A DNA stretch of 64,000 nucleotides from Saccharopolyspora rosea (GTDB taxonomy: Bacteria; Actinomycetota; Actinomycetes; Mycobacteriales; Pseudonocardiaceae): assembly GCF_025643595.1 (NCBI RefSeq), contig NZ_CP102826.1:2852001-2916000 (forward strand), given 5' to 3'. The first letter of the stretch is position 1; each line of letters starts with the position of its first letter. This document shows, one piece after another, positions 43,054 through 50,624 of the stretch. A program made the position numbers and the translations under genes. The notes beneath the pieces were generated by a model. The model ran no database searches, had not been told where the DNA came from, and was given only the letters and a program-made list of their open reading frames with translations.

Positions 43054-44519
43054 GACGCACCCACCGGGAGCTTCTCGTCGTCGAACTGCGCGGCGACCCG
43101 TTCCGCCGTGCCCCGGGCCCAGCGGCCGGTGGTCAGCGCGCCCAGGCAGAGCACGGCCAGTCCGCACCCGGCGATGATCCACCAGCCGATCCGGGCGGCC
43201 GGGGCGAACCCGATCACCAGCGGCCCAGCGATGTGCGCGGTGACCGCCGAGCCGATGACCGCCACGCCGAGCGAGGCGCCGACCTGCCTGCTGGTCGAGG
43301 CCACCGCCGCGGCGACCCCGGCCTGCGTGCGCGGCATCCCGGACACCGCGGTGTTGGTGATCGGCGCGTTGAGCATCCCGAACCCGGCGCCGAAGACGAG
43401 GTAACCGACCAGCAGCAGGACCACCGGCGTGCTCGCGGTGATCCCGCTGAGCAGCGCCCCGCTGGCGACGAGTCCCGCACCGGCGGTCAGCAGCGGCAGC
43501 CGCGCGCCGCGCCCGCCGACGATGCGGCCCGACAGCGGTGCGCACACCGCGGTCATCAGCGCCATCGGGAGCGTGAGCAGCCCGGCGTCCAGCGGGGACA
43601 GCTGCCGGACCTCCTGCAGGTACAGCGAGTTCAGGAACAGGAACCCGGAGAGCGCGGCGAAACCGCACACCGCGATCACCGTCGCCCCGGAGAACGGCGC
43701 GCTGGCGAAGAACCGCGGGTCCAGCAGCGGCTCCTCCCGCCGCCGTTCGTAGCCGACCAACCCGACCAGTGCGGCGGCGGCGACCAGGAAGCAGGTCACG
43801 ATGCGCGGCGACCCCCACCCGGCCGCCGGGCCCTCGATGATCCCGAACGTCAGGCAGCCGAGCAGCAGCATCATCAGCACCTGGCCGACGGGGTCGACGC
43901 GGCGGGCTCGGGGCGCCCGGGACTCGGGCACGAACAGCGCGGTGAGCACCACGGCGGCCGCCCCGATGGGGACGTTGATGAAGAAGATCGACCGCCATCC
44001 GGCCGCGTCCACCAGCGCGCCGCCGACCACCGGGCCGAGCGCCATGCTCAGGCCGACGACGCCGCCCCAGATGCCGATCGCCCGCGCCCGCTCCCGGGCG
44101 TCGGTGAAGGTGTTGGTGATGATCGACATCGCGACCGGGTTGAGCATCGACCCGCCGATGGCCTGCACCATCCGGAAGGCGATCAGCGCCCCCGTGTTCG
44201 GCGCCAACCCGCACAGCAGCGAGCCGAGGCCGAACAGCACCAGTCCGGTCTGGAACACCCGCCGCCGCCCGAGCCGGTCGGCGGTCGACCCGGCGAGCAT
44301 GAGCAGGCTCGCGAGCACCAGCGTGTAGGCGTCGATGGTCCACTGGAGCCCGGACATCGGCGCGTGCAGCTCCCGCTGGATCGACGGGAGGGCGAGGTTC
44401 ACGATCGTGTTGTCGAGCCCGACGATGAACAGGCTCATGCAGCAGATCGCCAGCACCAACCACTTGCGGCGGACTTCGGTACCCGGCACAACGGAACCCC
44501 CGAACAGGTCGTTGCTCAT
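43050..44519 (-). CDS. DHA2-type MFS drug exporter
   Basis: A 489-residue, 14-segment major-facilitator exporter (EmrB/QacA type). TM1 has the D-N-T-I-V-N-L-A-L-P-S-I motif, the TM2-3 loop reads A-D-R-L-G-R-R-R-V-F, TM5 carries the antiporter motif C (G-x-x-x-G-P-V-V-G-G). It probably exports hydrophobic drugs or secondary metabolites with H+. Together with the MarR gene it forms a self-regulated resistance unit. An AT-rich dyad lies just upstream. Confidence 0.9.
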   Translation of the reverse strand: MSNDLFGGSVVPGTEVRRKWLVLAICCMSLFIVGLDNTIVNLALPSIQRELHAPMSGLQWTIDAYTLVLASLLMLAGSTADRLGRRRVFQTGLVLFGLGSLLCGLAPNTGALIAFRMVQAIGGSMLNPVAMSIITNTFTDARERARAIGIWGGVVGLSMALGPVVGGALVDAAGWRSIFFINVPIGAAAVVLTALFVPESRAPRARRVDPVGQVLMMLLLGCLTFGIIEGPAAGWGSPRIVTCFLVAAAALVGLVGYERRREEPLLDPRFFASAPFSGATVIAVCGFAALSGFLFLNSLYLQEVRQLSPLDAGLLTLPMALMTAVCAPLSGRIVGGRGARLPLLTAGAGLVASGALLSGITASTPVVLLLVGYLVFGAGFGMLNAPITNTAVSGMPRTQAGVAAAVASTSRQVGASLGVAVIGSAVTAHIAGPLVIGFAPAARIGWWIIAGCGLAVLCLGALTTGRWARGTAERVAAQFDDEKLPVGAS

Positions 44520-44526
44520 ACGAACG

Positions 44527-44545
44527 GTTGTAACTGTATAACTAA
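44527..44545. promoter_or_regulatory. AT-rich imperfect dyad upstream of the exporter
   Basis: GTTGTAACTGTATAACTA, with imperfect symmetry (TTgTA/TAtAA), 8 bases before the exporter start. It is a plausible MarR operator and the -10 region on either strand. Confidence 0.4.
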
Positions 44546-44599
44546 TTCGGGGGTATGTGTACTCTCGGTGATCGGCGCCACCCCGGGCAGGAGACGAGC

Positions 44600-45247
44600 A
44601 TGACGGACCGCACCGCGGACCTCGCGGCCGAGCAGCGCGGCCACTGGCAGCGCACCTACCGCGACCACCCGGACATGTACGGGACGGGGCCGTCGGACCC
44701 GGCCCGCTACGCCGCGTCGCGCTTCCCCGCCGGGGCCCGCGTGGTCGACCTGGGCGCCGGGCACGGCCGCGACTCCCTGTTCTTCGCCCGGCGGGGATTC
44801 GCCGTGACCGCCCTGGACTTCAGCGCCGAGGGCCTCGACCAGCTCCGGCGGCACGCCGCCGCCGAGGGCCTGGACGTGACCGCGCTCGCGCACGACGTGC
44901 GCGACCCGCTACCGCTGGCCGACGGCAGCGCCGACGCCGTCTACGCCCACATGCTGCTGTGCATGGCGCTGACCACCGCGCAGCTGCACGCCCTCGTCGC
45001 CGAGATCCGCCGCGTGCTCGTCCCGGGCGGCGTGTTCGTCTACACGGTGCGGCACACCGGCGACGCCCACTACGGCGTCGGCACCGCCCACGGCGACGAC
45101 ATCTACGAAACCGGCGGGTTCGCGGTGCACTTCTTCGACCGGCCGCTGGTCGACGACCTGGCGGCGGACTGGACCCTGGAGGAGGTTCTCGCCTTCGAGG
45201 AGGGCGAGCTGCCGAGTCGCCTGTGGCGCGTCACGCAGGTGCGTTGA
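44600..45247 (+). CDS. Class I SAM-dependent methyltransferase
   Basis: A 215-residue Rossmann-fold methyltransferase. Motif I V-V-D-L-G-A-G-H-G-R-D (about 42-52), motif II acidic residue in T-A-L-D-F-S-A-E-G-L, and a motif IV-V region A-D-A-V-Y-A-H-M-L-L-C-M. The N-terminal W-Q-R-T-Y-R-D-H-P-D-M-Y-G segment resembles tellurite/thiol methyltransferase-like proteins, so a small-molecule substrate is likely. ATG 44600 has CAGGAG 8 bases upstream; an ATG at 44555 overlaps the operator region. Confidence 0.85.
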   Translation: MTDRTADLAAEQRGHWQRTYRDHPDMYGTGPSDPARYAASRFPAGARVVDLGAGHGRDSLFFARRGFAVTALDFSAEGLDQLRRHAAAEGLDVTALAHDVRDPLPLADGSADAVYAHMLLCMALTTAQLHALVAEIRRVLVPGGVFVYTVRHTGDAHYGVGTAHGDDIYETGGFAVHFFDRPLVDDLAADWTLEEVLAFEEGELPSRLWRVTQVR

Positions 45248-45281
45248 ACCGCAGCGGTGGGTCGTCGGGAGGAGCCGGAGC

Positions 45282-45677
45282 ATGTCGGACCGGGTGCGCC
45301 TGTCCGTATTGGACACTTCGCCCATCGTGCAGGGCGCCACGGCCCGCCAGGCCCTGCACAACACCCTCGATCTCGCGCGGCTGGCCGACGAGCTTGGCTT
45401 CCACCGGTACTGGGTGCCCGAGCACCACGGCATGTCCGGGGTGGCCAGTGCCGCTCCGGCGGTGCTGGTGGCCCGGATCGCCGCTGAGCGCCTGTCTTTG
45501 AACCTGATTCCGGAAGGGGCGCCGCTTGCCACGCCCCGCCAGGGCCAAGTTCCAAGACAGGCACTCATGGTGCGGACCCTGGTCCACGGCCACGCCGACC
45601 GGCGGCGCTCCTGCGAACTGCTCAGCGAGCTCGACCTGCCGGTCCGGGAAGCACGTCGGCCCGACTTCCCGCGGTAG
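45282..45677 (+). pseudogene. LLM-class monooxygenase fragment interrupted by a repeat element
   Basis: The first 67 residues are a good luciferase-like N-terminus (MsnO8-type: L-S-V-L-D-T-S-P-I-V-Q-G, then W-V-P-E-H-H-G-M and A-A-P-A-V-L-V-A-R-I-A). At 45485 a repeat element begins and is read through in frame for about 27 codons, followed by an unrelated or scrambled tail ending at TAG 45675-45677. More than 200 residues of the enzyme core are missing, so it is almost certainly inactive. The gene keeps a good start (ATG 45282 after GGAGGAG). Confidence 0.85.
45485..45567. repeat. MITE-like repeat, copy E (83 bases, inside a gene)
   Basis: Left TGAGCGCCTGTCTTTGAAC (45485-45503), right GTTCCAAGACAGGCACTCA (45549-45567): near-perfect inverted ends. 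Only the right half of the usual hairpin (GCCGCTTGCCAC) remains. It is the only copy lying inside a reading frame, and it proves the element moves or is moved. Confidence 0.8.
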
Positions 45678-45705
45678 TCCGCCGGTTCCGCTCGGAACCG
45701 GCGGA
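45678..45705. terminator. 12-bp perfect hairpin between convergent genes
   Basis: TCCGCCGGTTCC (45678-45689) and GGAACCGGCGGA (45694-45705) with a 4-base loop. It directly follows the pseudogene stop and lies 16 bases past the stop of the minus-strand Clp-N gene, so it can serve both as a terminator. Confidence 0.7.
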
Positions 45706-45721
45706 CCCGCGTCCACTGTGG

Positions 45722-46432
45722 TCACTGCTGGTCGCGTTCGGCGAGCACCGCGGCCAGGGCCGCGGTGATCTCCGATTCGGCGGAGGCCTTGTCGATGCCG
45801 AGTCCGGAGAGCACGCCGTCGCCGTCCTCCAGTTCCAGCAGGGCGAGCAGGATGTGCTCGGTGCCGATGTAGTTGTGCCCGAGGCGCAGGGCCTCGCGGA
45901 AGGTCAGTTCCAGCGCCTTCTTCGCGCGGTTGTCGAACGGGATGAGCTCGCCGACCTCGTCGGCGGCCGGGGGCAGGGCGGCGGTCGCGGCCTCCCGGAC
46001 CGCCTCCGGCGTCACGCCCCGGGCCGCGAGGGCGCGGGCCGCGAGGCCCTCCGGTTCGCGGAGCAGCCCCAGCACGAGGTGCTCCGCTCCGATGTGGTCG
46101 TTGCGCGCCGCCCGCGCCTCGCCCTGCGCGGCCACGACAACGTTCCTGGCGCGCGGGGTGAACCGGTGGAAGCCCTCCTCGGGGTTGAGCTCCTTGGGCA
46201 GGAACCGCTTCTGGGCGGCCTGCTTGGTGACGCCCATGCTCCGGCCGATGTCGGTCCAGGAGGCTCCGGAGCGGCGGGCCTGGTCCACGAAGTGGCCGAT
46301 GAGGTGGTCGGCCACCTCGCCGAGGTGTTCGGCGGCCAGCACCGCGTCGGACAGCTGTCGCAGCACGTCGGGGTGGGACTTCTTGATCGCCTCGATGAGG
46401 TCGTCGAGGCGGACTCGCGTCGGATCGGTCAT
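45722..46432 (-). CDS. Clp N-terminal-domain protein with HTH-like segment
   Basis: A 236-residue protein. Residues about 20-85 contain a short HTH-like stretch (W-T-D-I-G-R-S-M-G-V-T-K-Q-A-A-Q-K-R-F). Residues about 90-236 hold a double Clp_N repeat (F-T-P-R-A-R-N-V-V, H-I-G-A-E-H-L-V-L-G-L-L and N-Y-I-G-T-E-H-I-L-L-A-L-L). There is no AAA+ domain, so it is not a ClpC/ClpB unfoldase; it may be a substrate adaptor or a protein-quality sensor that binds DNA. Two strong palindromes lie just upstream and suggest autoregulation. ATG 46432 chosen by the coding limit. Confidence 0.85.
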   Translation of the reverse strand: MTDPTRVRLDDLIEAIKKSHPDVLRQLSDAVLAAEHLGEVADHLIGHFVDQARRSGASWTDIGRSMGVTKQAAQKRFLPKELNPEEGFHRFTPRARNVVVAAQGEARAARNDHIGAEHLVLGLLREPEGLAARALAARGVTPEAVREAATAALPPAADEVGELIPFDNRAKKALELTFREALRLGHNYIGTEHILLALLELEDGDGVLSGLGIDKASAESEITAALAAVLAERDQQ

Positions 46433-46435
46433 GGC

Positions 46436-46481
46436 GTCAACGTTAGGTTGACGCAGCCGATCCGTCAACCTCTGGTTGACG
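46436..46481. promoter_or_regulatory. Two palindromic operators upstream of the Clp-N gene
   Basis: GTCAAC-5-GTTGAC (46436-46452) and CGTCAACC-3-GGTTGACG (46463-46481, perfect 8-bp arms). Centres are 28 bases apart. They lie between the Clp-N gene and the divergent lipoate ligase-like gene and may control both. Confidence 0.7.
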
Positions 46482-46508
46482 ACCTCGTGGGCTCGGTAGG
46501 GTCGCCCC

Positions 46509-47252
46509 GTGCAACTGTTTCGGGAGGCGCTGGGCGGAGATCCGGCGTTGGACGTGGCCGCGGCGAACGCGATGGTCCGGCGGGTCGGCAAGGGCGAGTC
46601 GGGGGCGGCGGTGCGGGTGTACCGGCCGCGCGGGCGCGTGGTGGCGTTCGGGCGGCGCGACGCGCTGCGGCCCGGCTTCGCCGCCGCGGCCGGCGCCGCG
46701 CGGGACGCCGGGTTCACGCCGGTCCTGCGGGCGCCCGGCGGGCTGGCCGTGGCCTACACCGAGCGGTCCCTGGTGGTCGACCACGTCAGCCCGGATCCGG
46801 GACGGCTGTCCGGAATGGACGAGCGATTCCGCGAGTACGGCGAGCTGTGGGCGGAGGTGCTGCGCGGGCTGGGTGTGGACGCGCGGGTCGGGGCGGTGCC
46901 GGGGGAGTACTGCCCGGGTGCCTACAGCGTCAACGCGCGCGGCACCGTGAAGCTCGTCGGCACGGCGCAGCGGGTGATCCGCGGCGCGTGGTTGTTCAGC
47001 GCGGTGGCGATCTTCGACGACGCCGAGGTGCTGCGGCCGCTGCTCGCCGAGGTGTACCACCACCTGGAGCGCCCGTTCGACACCGCGTCGGTCGGGGCGA
47101 TCCGCGACGAGGCGGCGGGGCTGTCCCTCGACGTCGTCGAGCACGCCGTGCTGGCGGCCTACGACGAGCGGTTCGGGCTCGCGCCGGGGTGCCTCGACGA
47201 CCGGACGAGGACCGCGGCCGAGGAGTTGCTGGCCGACCACCGCGTCGCTTGA
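46509..47252 (+). CDS. Biotin/lipoate protein ligase family protein
   Basis: A 247-residue LplA-like protein. It shows V-V-A-F-G-R-R-D, R-A-P-G-G-L-A-V (the R-x-x-G-G-G-A/T-V lipoate-binding loop, here with L-A) and the catalytic Lys in G-T-V-K-L-V-G-T-A-Q-R-V (about residue 155). It lacks the C-terminal accessory domain of E. coli LplA. It may attach lipoate or octanoate to carrier domains; an inactive or different-acyl variant is possible. The start is GTG 46509, 28 bases after the second palindrome; no strong ribosome site is seen, so the mRNA may be nearly leaderless. Confidence 0.8.
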   Translation: MQLFREALGGDPALDVAAANAMVRRVGKGESGAAVRVYRPRGRVVAFGRRDALRPGFAAAAGAARDAGFTPVLRAPGGLAVAYTERSLVVDHVSPDPGRLSGMDERFREYGELWAEVLRGLGVDARVGAVPGEYCPGAYSVNARGTVKLVGTAQRVIRGAWLFSAVAIFDDAEVLRPLLAEVYHHLERPFDTASVGAIRDEAAGLSLDVVEHAVLAAYDERFGLAPGCLDDRTRTAAEELLADHRVA

Positions 47253-47367
47253 CGTCCACTGTGGATGATCGTGGATGAGGACGCGTTCATCCGATCTTCA
47301 TCTCCGTCCCATGGGCCGGTCCCAGACTGGGTTCGACCGAGTTCCACGTGCGGGAAGGAGAAATGCC

Positions 47368-47724
47368 GTGCGGTCGAAGTGGATCGTGATCGCCGGTGCG
47401 GTGCTGGCGGGTGCCGTGCTCACCGGTTGCGGGAACGGCTCGGGTGCGCCGAGTTCCGGTGGGCGCGGTCCGGCGATCCCGGAGCCTCGGCCCGGGCTGT
47501 CCGGCGGTTCAGCCGGGCAGCGGCCGGAAGTGGGGCCGGAGCAGGCGGGCCGGATCGCCACCGACCGGTTCGGCGGCCAGGTGATCAACGTCGAACCCGA
47601 CCACGCCCGGGGCGCCCCGTCCTGGGAGGTCGAGGTGCGCGACAGCTCCCAGGGGCGCATCGAGGTCGACGTCTCCCGGGGCACCGGCGAGATCGTCGAG
47701 CTGGAGCGCGACTCGGGCGATTGA
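47368..47724 (+). CDS. PepSY-domain lipoprotein
   Basis: A 118-residue lipoprotein: signal peptide with lipobox L-T-G-C (Cys about residue 19), a Gly/Pro/Ser-rich linker (to about 55), then a PepSY domain (G-R-I-A-T-D-R-F-G-G-Q-V-I-N-V-E, W-E-V-E-V-R-D, D-V-S-R-G-T-G-E-I-V). PepSY domains often bind or inhibit peptidases at the cell surface, or bind cations. GTG 47368 has GGAAGGAG 8 bases upstream; the frame is open upstream but lacks coding character. Confidence 0.82.
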   Translation: MRSKWIVIAGAVLAGAVLTGCGNGSGAPSSGGRGPAIPEPRPGLSGGSAGQRPEVGPEQAGRIATDRFGGQVINVEPDHARGAPSWEVEVRDSSQGRIEVDVSRGTGEIVELERDSGD

Positions 47725-47787
47725 CAGAGCTCCGGCGGTGGGACCAAGATTTCACTGTCAGTTGAATTTCGGTCGAGGAGAGGGCAC

Positions 47788-48510
47788 ATGGCGCAGAACG
47801 GTCCCGCATTCGCTCCTGAGGACATCGACTTCGACGCCTTCTACCGCGGTGAACCGCCGATGGCCGGGTCGCAGCTGACCTTCGAACGGGTTCCCTGGGA
47901 CATCGGCGAGGCCCAGCCGGAGATCGTGCGCCTGGTGGAGCAGGGCGAGGTCCGCGACGAGGTGCTCGACGCCGGCTGCGGCCTGGGGGACAACGCCCTG
48001 CTGCTCGCCGCGCGGGGCCACCGGGTGGTGGGCGTGGACGGCTCGCCCACCGCGATCCGCGAGGCCGAGCGGCGCGCCGCCGACAAGGGCCTGTCCGTCG
48101 AGTTCGTCGTCGACGACGTGACCCGCCTGGACGGGCTCGACCAGCGGTTCAGCACGGTGCTCGACAGCGCGCTCTACCACTGCCTGGGCGCGGCGCAGCG
48201 AGCTGCCTACGCGGCCGCGCTGCACCGGGTCACCAAGCCGGGCGCGCAGCTGCACCTGTTCTGCTTCCGCGCGGACGAGTTGGGCGCGGCCCCCACGCCG
48301 GGGCCGGTCGACGAGCAGGACCTGCGCAACAACCTCGGCGGGCACTGGAAGATCCTCGACCTCGCGCGCACCCACTACACGACCATCTTCAGCCGCGAGG
48401 AATTCGCCCGGCTGCAACCGGAGATCGCCGACCGCGTCGACGCGCTGGAGGTCGACGAACGCGGCCGGGTGCGCGCCCCGGTGTGGCACCTGCACGCCGA
48501 ACGGGCGTGA
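47788..48510 (+). CDS. Class I SAM-dependent methyltransferase
   Basis: A 240-residue Rossmann-fold methyltransferase with motif I V-L-D-A-G-C-G-L-G-D-N-A (about 59-70), motif II G-V-D-G-S-P-T-A, D-D-V-T-R and L-D-S-A-L-Y-H-C. It resembles thiopurine/thiol-type and other small-molecule methyltransferases of actinobacteria. Its TGA stop (48508-48510) is the first codon of repeat copy F. Confidence 0.87.
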   Translation: MAQNGPAFAPEDIDFDAFYRGEPPMAGSQLTFERVPWDIGEAQPEIVRLVEQGEVRDEVLDAGCGLGDNALLLAARGHRVVGVDGSPTAIREAERRAADKGLSVEFVVDDVTRLDGLDQRFSTVLDSALYHCLGAAQRAAYAAALHRVTKPGAQLHLFCFRADELGAAPTPGPVDEQDLRNNLGGHWKILDLARTHYTTIFSREEFARLQPEIADRVDALEVDERGRVRAPVWHLHAERA

Positions 48511-48625
48511 GCTTTGAACTCGTTTTGGGTGGCGGTGCCGGTTGCGAGACCGCGCACCGAAAGAGAAAGCGGCTGGCGCCGCTTGCCACGCCCCTTCCGG
48601 GAGCAGGTTCGAAGACAGGCTCTGA
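48508..48625. repeat. MITE-like repeat, copy F
   Basis: The left end lacks the GCCTGTCT core (TGAGCTTTGAACTCGTTTTG) and the right end reads GTTCGAAGACAGGCTCTGA. Hairpin AAGCGGC/GCCGCTT at 48567-48584. The module order is the reverse of copy C. The first TGA is the stop codon of the methyltransferase gene. Confidence 0.75.
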
Positions 48626-48751
48626 GGACCGATTCGTTCCGAGGGCGGCGCAATGGATCCACTGTGGACTGTTTGGAGGGGTGGGCGTTGATCCGCGGTC
48701 GTGCGGGTGGATAGCCTGCTGACGCCCGTTGATCAACGCCTGGGGGTTCGG

Positions 48752-49702
48752 ATGCGCTGGTCCGCTTTCCTGCTCGTGCTCGCGCTGGCCTCCGGGTGCG
48801 CGGGGCGGACCGGCGCTCCCGCGCCCGACGGCGACTTCCACACCGCGGTGACCCACCACCTCGGCGTGACGCGACTGGATCGCGCACCGCTGCGGGTGGT
48901 CACCCTCGGCCCGGCCGATCTGGACGCCGCGCTGGCGCTGGGGGTGCGTCCGGTCGGGGTGGGGCTGCCGCTGTCCGACCAGCTGCCGTCCTGGCAACGC
49001 CGTCCGGGCTGGCACCCGGAAACGCTGCGCCCCGGCGACGACGGGTACTCCGTCGAGGCGATCGCCGCGCTGCACCCGGACCTGATCCTGGCGGGCAGCG
49101 ACTTCTACGTCGACCGCGAGTACGACCGGCTGTCGCGCATCGCGCCCACCACGGCGTTCGACACCGCGCCGGACGAGGACCAGTGGCAGACCACCACGCG
49201 GCAGGTCGGCCGGATCCTCGGACGGCCGGGTGCGGCCGAAGAACTCGTCCAGCGGACCGAGCAGCGGCTGCGGGACACCGCGGCCGCGCACCCGCAGCTG
49301 GTCGGCAAGCGCGTCGCCGTCACCCTCGCGCACGGTCCGGGAACGCTCGGCGTGGTGCGCTCGCCGCGGGACGTCTCGGTGCGCACGCTCGGCGAACTGG
49401 GCGTGCGCCTGGACCCCGGCGTCGCCCGGCTGCCCGGGTCCGGGTTCTCCGCGCAGCTCGGGATGGAGGGCCTCGGCGTGGTCGACACCGACCTGCTGGT
49501 GACCTCCTACTCCTCGCCCGCGCTGCAATCGGGGCTGGAGTCCTCGCCGGTCTTCCGGAACCTGGGCGTGGTGCGCCGCGGTTCCTACGTGCCCTGCACC
49601 GGCGAGCCGTGGGTGGCGCTGCGCGAACCGGGCGTGCTGTCCATCCCGTACCTGGTCGACGCGTTCGTGCCGCGGCTCGCCGACGCCGCCGCACGCGCCT
49701 GA
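48752..49702 (+). CDS. Iron-siderophore/metal ABC transporter substrate-binding lipoprotein
   Basis: A 316-residue FecCD/BtuF-type binding protein. Lipobox L-A-S-G-C-A-G (Cys about residue 16). The typical D-L-D-A-A-L-A-L-G-V-R-P-V-G-V, E-A-I-A-A-L-H-P-D-L-I-L-A and Y-D-R-L-S-R-I-A-P-T-T-A strands follow. It should bind a ferric siderophore or a related chelate, but no permease or ATPase gene lies next to it. Start ATG 48752 after GGGGG; an ATG at 48701 would disrupt the signal peptide. Confidence 0.87.
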   Translation: MRWSAFLLVLALASGCAGRTGAPAPDGDFHTAVTHHLGVTRLDRAPLRVVTLGPADLDAALALGVRPVGVGLPLSDQLPSWQRRPGWHPETLRPGDDGYSVEAIAALHPDLILAGSDFYVDREYDRLSRIAPTTAFDTAPDEDQWQTTTRQVGRILGRPGAAEELVQRTEQRLRDTAAAHPQLVGKRVAVTLAHGPGTLGVVRSPRDVSVRTLGELGVRLDPGVARLPGSGFSAQLGMEGLGVVDTDLLVTSYSSPALQSGLESSPVFRNLGVVRRGSYVPCTGEPWVALREPGVLSIPYLVDAFVPRLADAAARA

Positions 49703-50005
49703 TCAGCAGCGGTGCGAGCGGTGGCGGGTGGCCAGGTAGGCGCACACCGCGGCGAGCGCGACGACGCCGACCGCGCTCAGCGCCGCCGGTCGGGTGCCCA
49801 GTCGCCGGACCTGCGAGGCGGTGCGAGCGAGGCCGTGGCGGCACCGGTCGGTGCCGCGCCGGACGGCCTGCCGGGACCGGCGCGGGAGGTCGGCGCGGTG
49901 CCCGAGCTCGGCCAGCACGCGCTTGGTGTCCTCGCGCGCCAGTTCCCGCTCCGCGTCCAGCCGCGCGGGTGACTCGCGGCCGTGCCGGGCCTGCTGCGCG
50001 TTCAT
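49703..50005 (-). CDS. DUF3618 family membrane protein
   Basis: A 100-residue protein with a charged N-terminal helix (A-E-R-E-L-A-R-E-D-T-K-R-V-L-A-E-L-G) and one C-terminal membrane segment (L-S-A-V-G-V-V-A-L-A-A-V-C-A-Y-L-A). This is the DUF3618 layout; the family commonly follows a holin-like gene and is of unknown function in the envelope. ATG 50005 overlaps the upstream stop (ATGA). Confidence 0.85.
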   Translation of the reverse strand: MNAQQARHGRESPARLDAERELAREDTKRVLAELGHRADLPRRSRQAVRRGTDRCRHGLARTASQVRRLGTRPAALSAVGVVALAAVCAYLATRHRSHRC

Positions 50006-50424
50006 CGCCGGACCGCCTGCCGCAGGTCGTCGAGATCCTCCCGGAGGGCCCGCAGCGCTCGTTCCGGTACCGGTGAGCCCATGCGACGCACCCGGGACCG
50101 CCCCACGAGCGCCGCCAGGCCGGCGACCGCCAGCAGCACCACCGCGACGATCAGCGCCGCCAGCCACGCCGGGAGCACCAGCGCGAGCGCGAGCACGACG
50201 GTGGCCACCAGCGTGGCGCCGCCCAGGAATCCGAGCACCGCGGCCGCTCCGAACAGGGCGCCGCCGACGCCCGCCTGCCTGCCCTTGTCCCGCAGCTCCA
50301 GCTTCGCCAGCCGGATCTCGGCGCTCGCCAGGCGGCCCAGCCGTTCGCCCAGCTCGCCGACCAGTTGCACGGTGGACCGGGTGGACAGGTCCTCATCGCT
50401 GACGGGTTCGACTCGGATCGCCAT
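50002..50424 (-). CDS. Phage holin-superfamily-like (PF07332) envelope protein
   Basis: A 140-residue protein with a coiled amphipathic N-terminus (L-S-T-R-S-T-V-Q-L-V-G-E-L-G-E-R, A-E-I-R-L-A-K-L-E-L-R-D-K-G) and two membrane segments (about 60-82 and 86-108). This is the actinobacterial 'putative holin' family, usually chromosomal and not phage-linked. It is coupled to the DUF3618 gene. Role unknown, probably envelope stress or membrane shape. Confidence 0.85.
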   Translation of the reverse strand: MAIRVEPVSDEDLSTRSTVQLVGELGERLGRLASAEIRLAKLELRDKGRQAGVGGALFGAAAVLGFLGGATLVATVVLALALVLPAWLAALIVAVVLLAVAGLAALVGRSRVRRMGSPVPERALRALREDLDDLRQAVRR

Positions 50425-50624
50425 CTTCGACTCCCGGGTTGCCTTGCTGTCACACGAGTTACCCGGCGGAAGGCCGCACCACTCGTGAACGGGTGTTCGC
50501 CGCGGGCGCGTCCGGAGCCGACGCCGACCACCGGCGCCGGTCGCCCGCAATCGGTTGTACCGGGCAACTACCGGGTCTACCGTTAGCTGCGCGTAGTAAT
50601 GACCTCGGGTGGCGCGGGGAAGTG

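Noticed and set aside
47255-47300. TCCACTGTGGATGATCGTGGATG region as a specific operator of the PepSY gene
   Set aside because: The core palindrome recurs in many coding and non-coding places, so it is not specific to this promoter.
49703-50424. Holin-like gene pair as a prophage remnant
   Set aside because: The PF07332/DUF3618 pair is a common chromosomal envelope unit in actinobacteria and no other phage gene is near.
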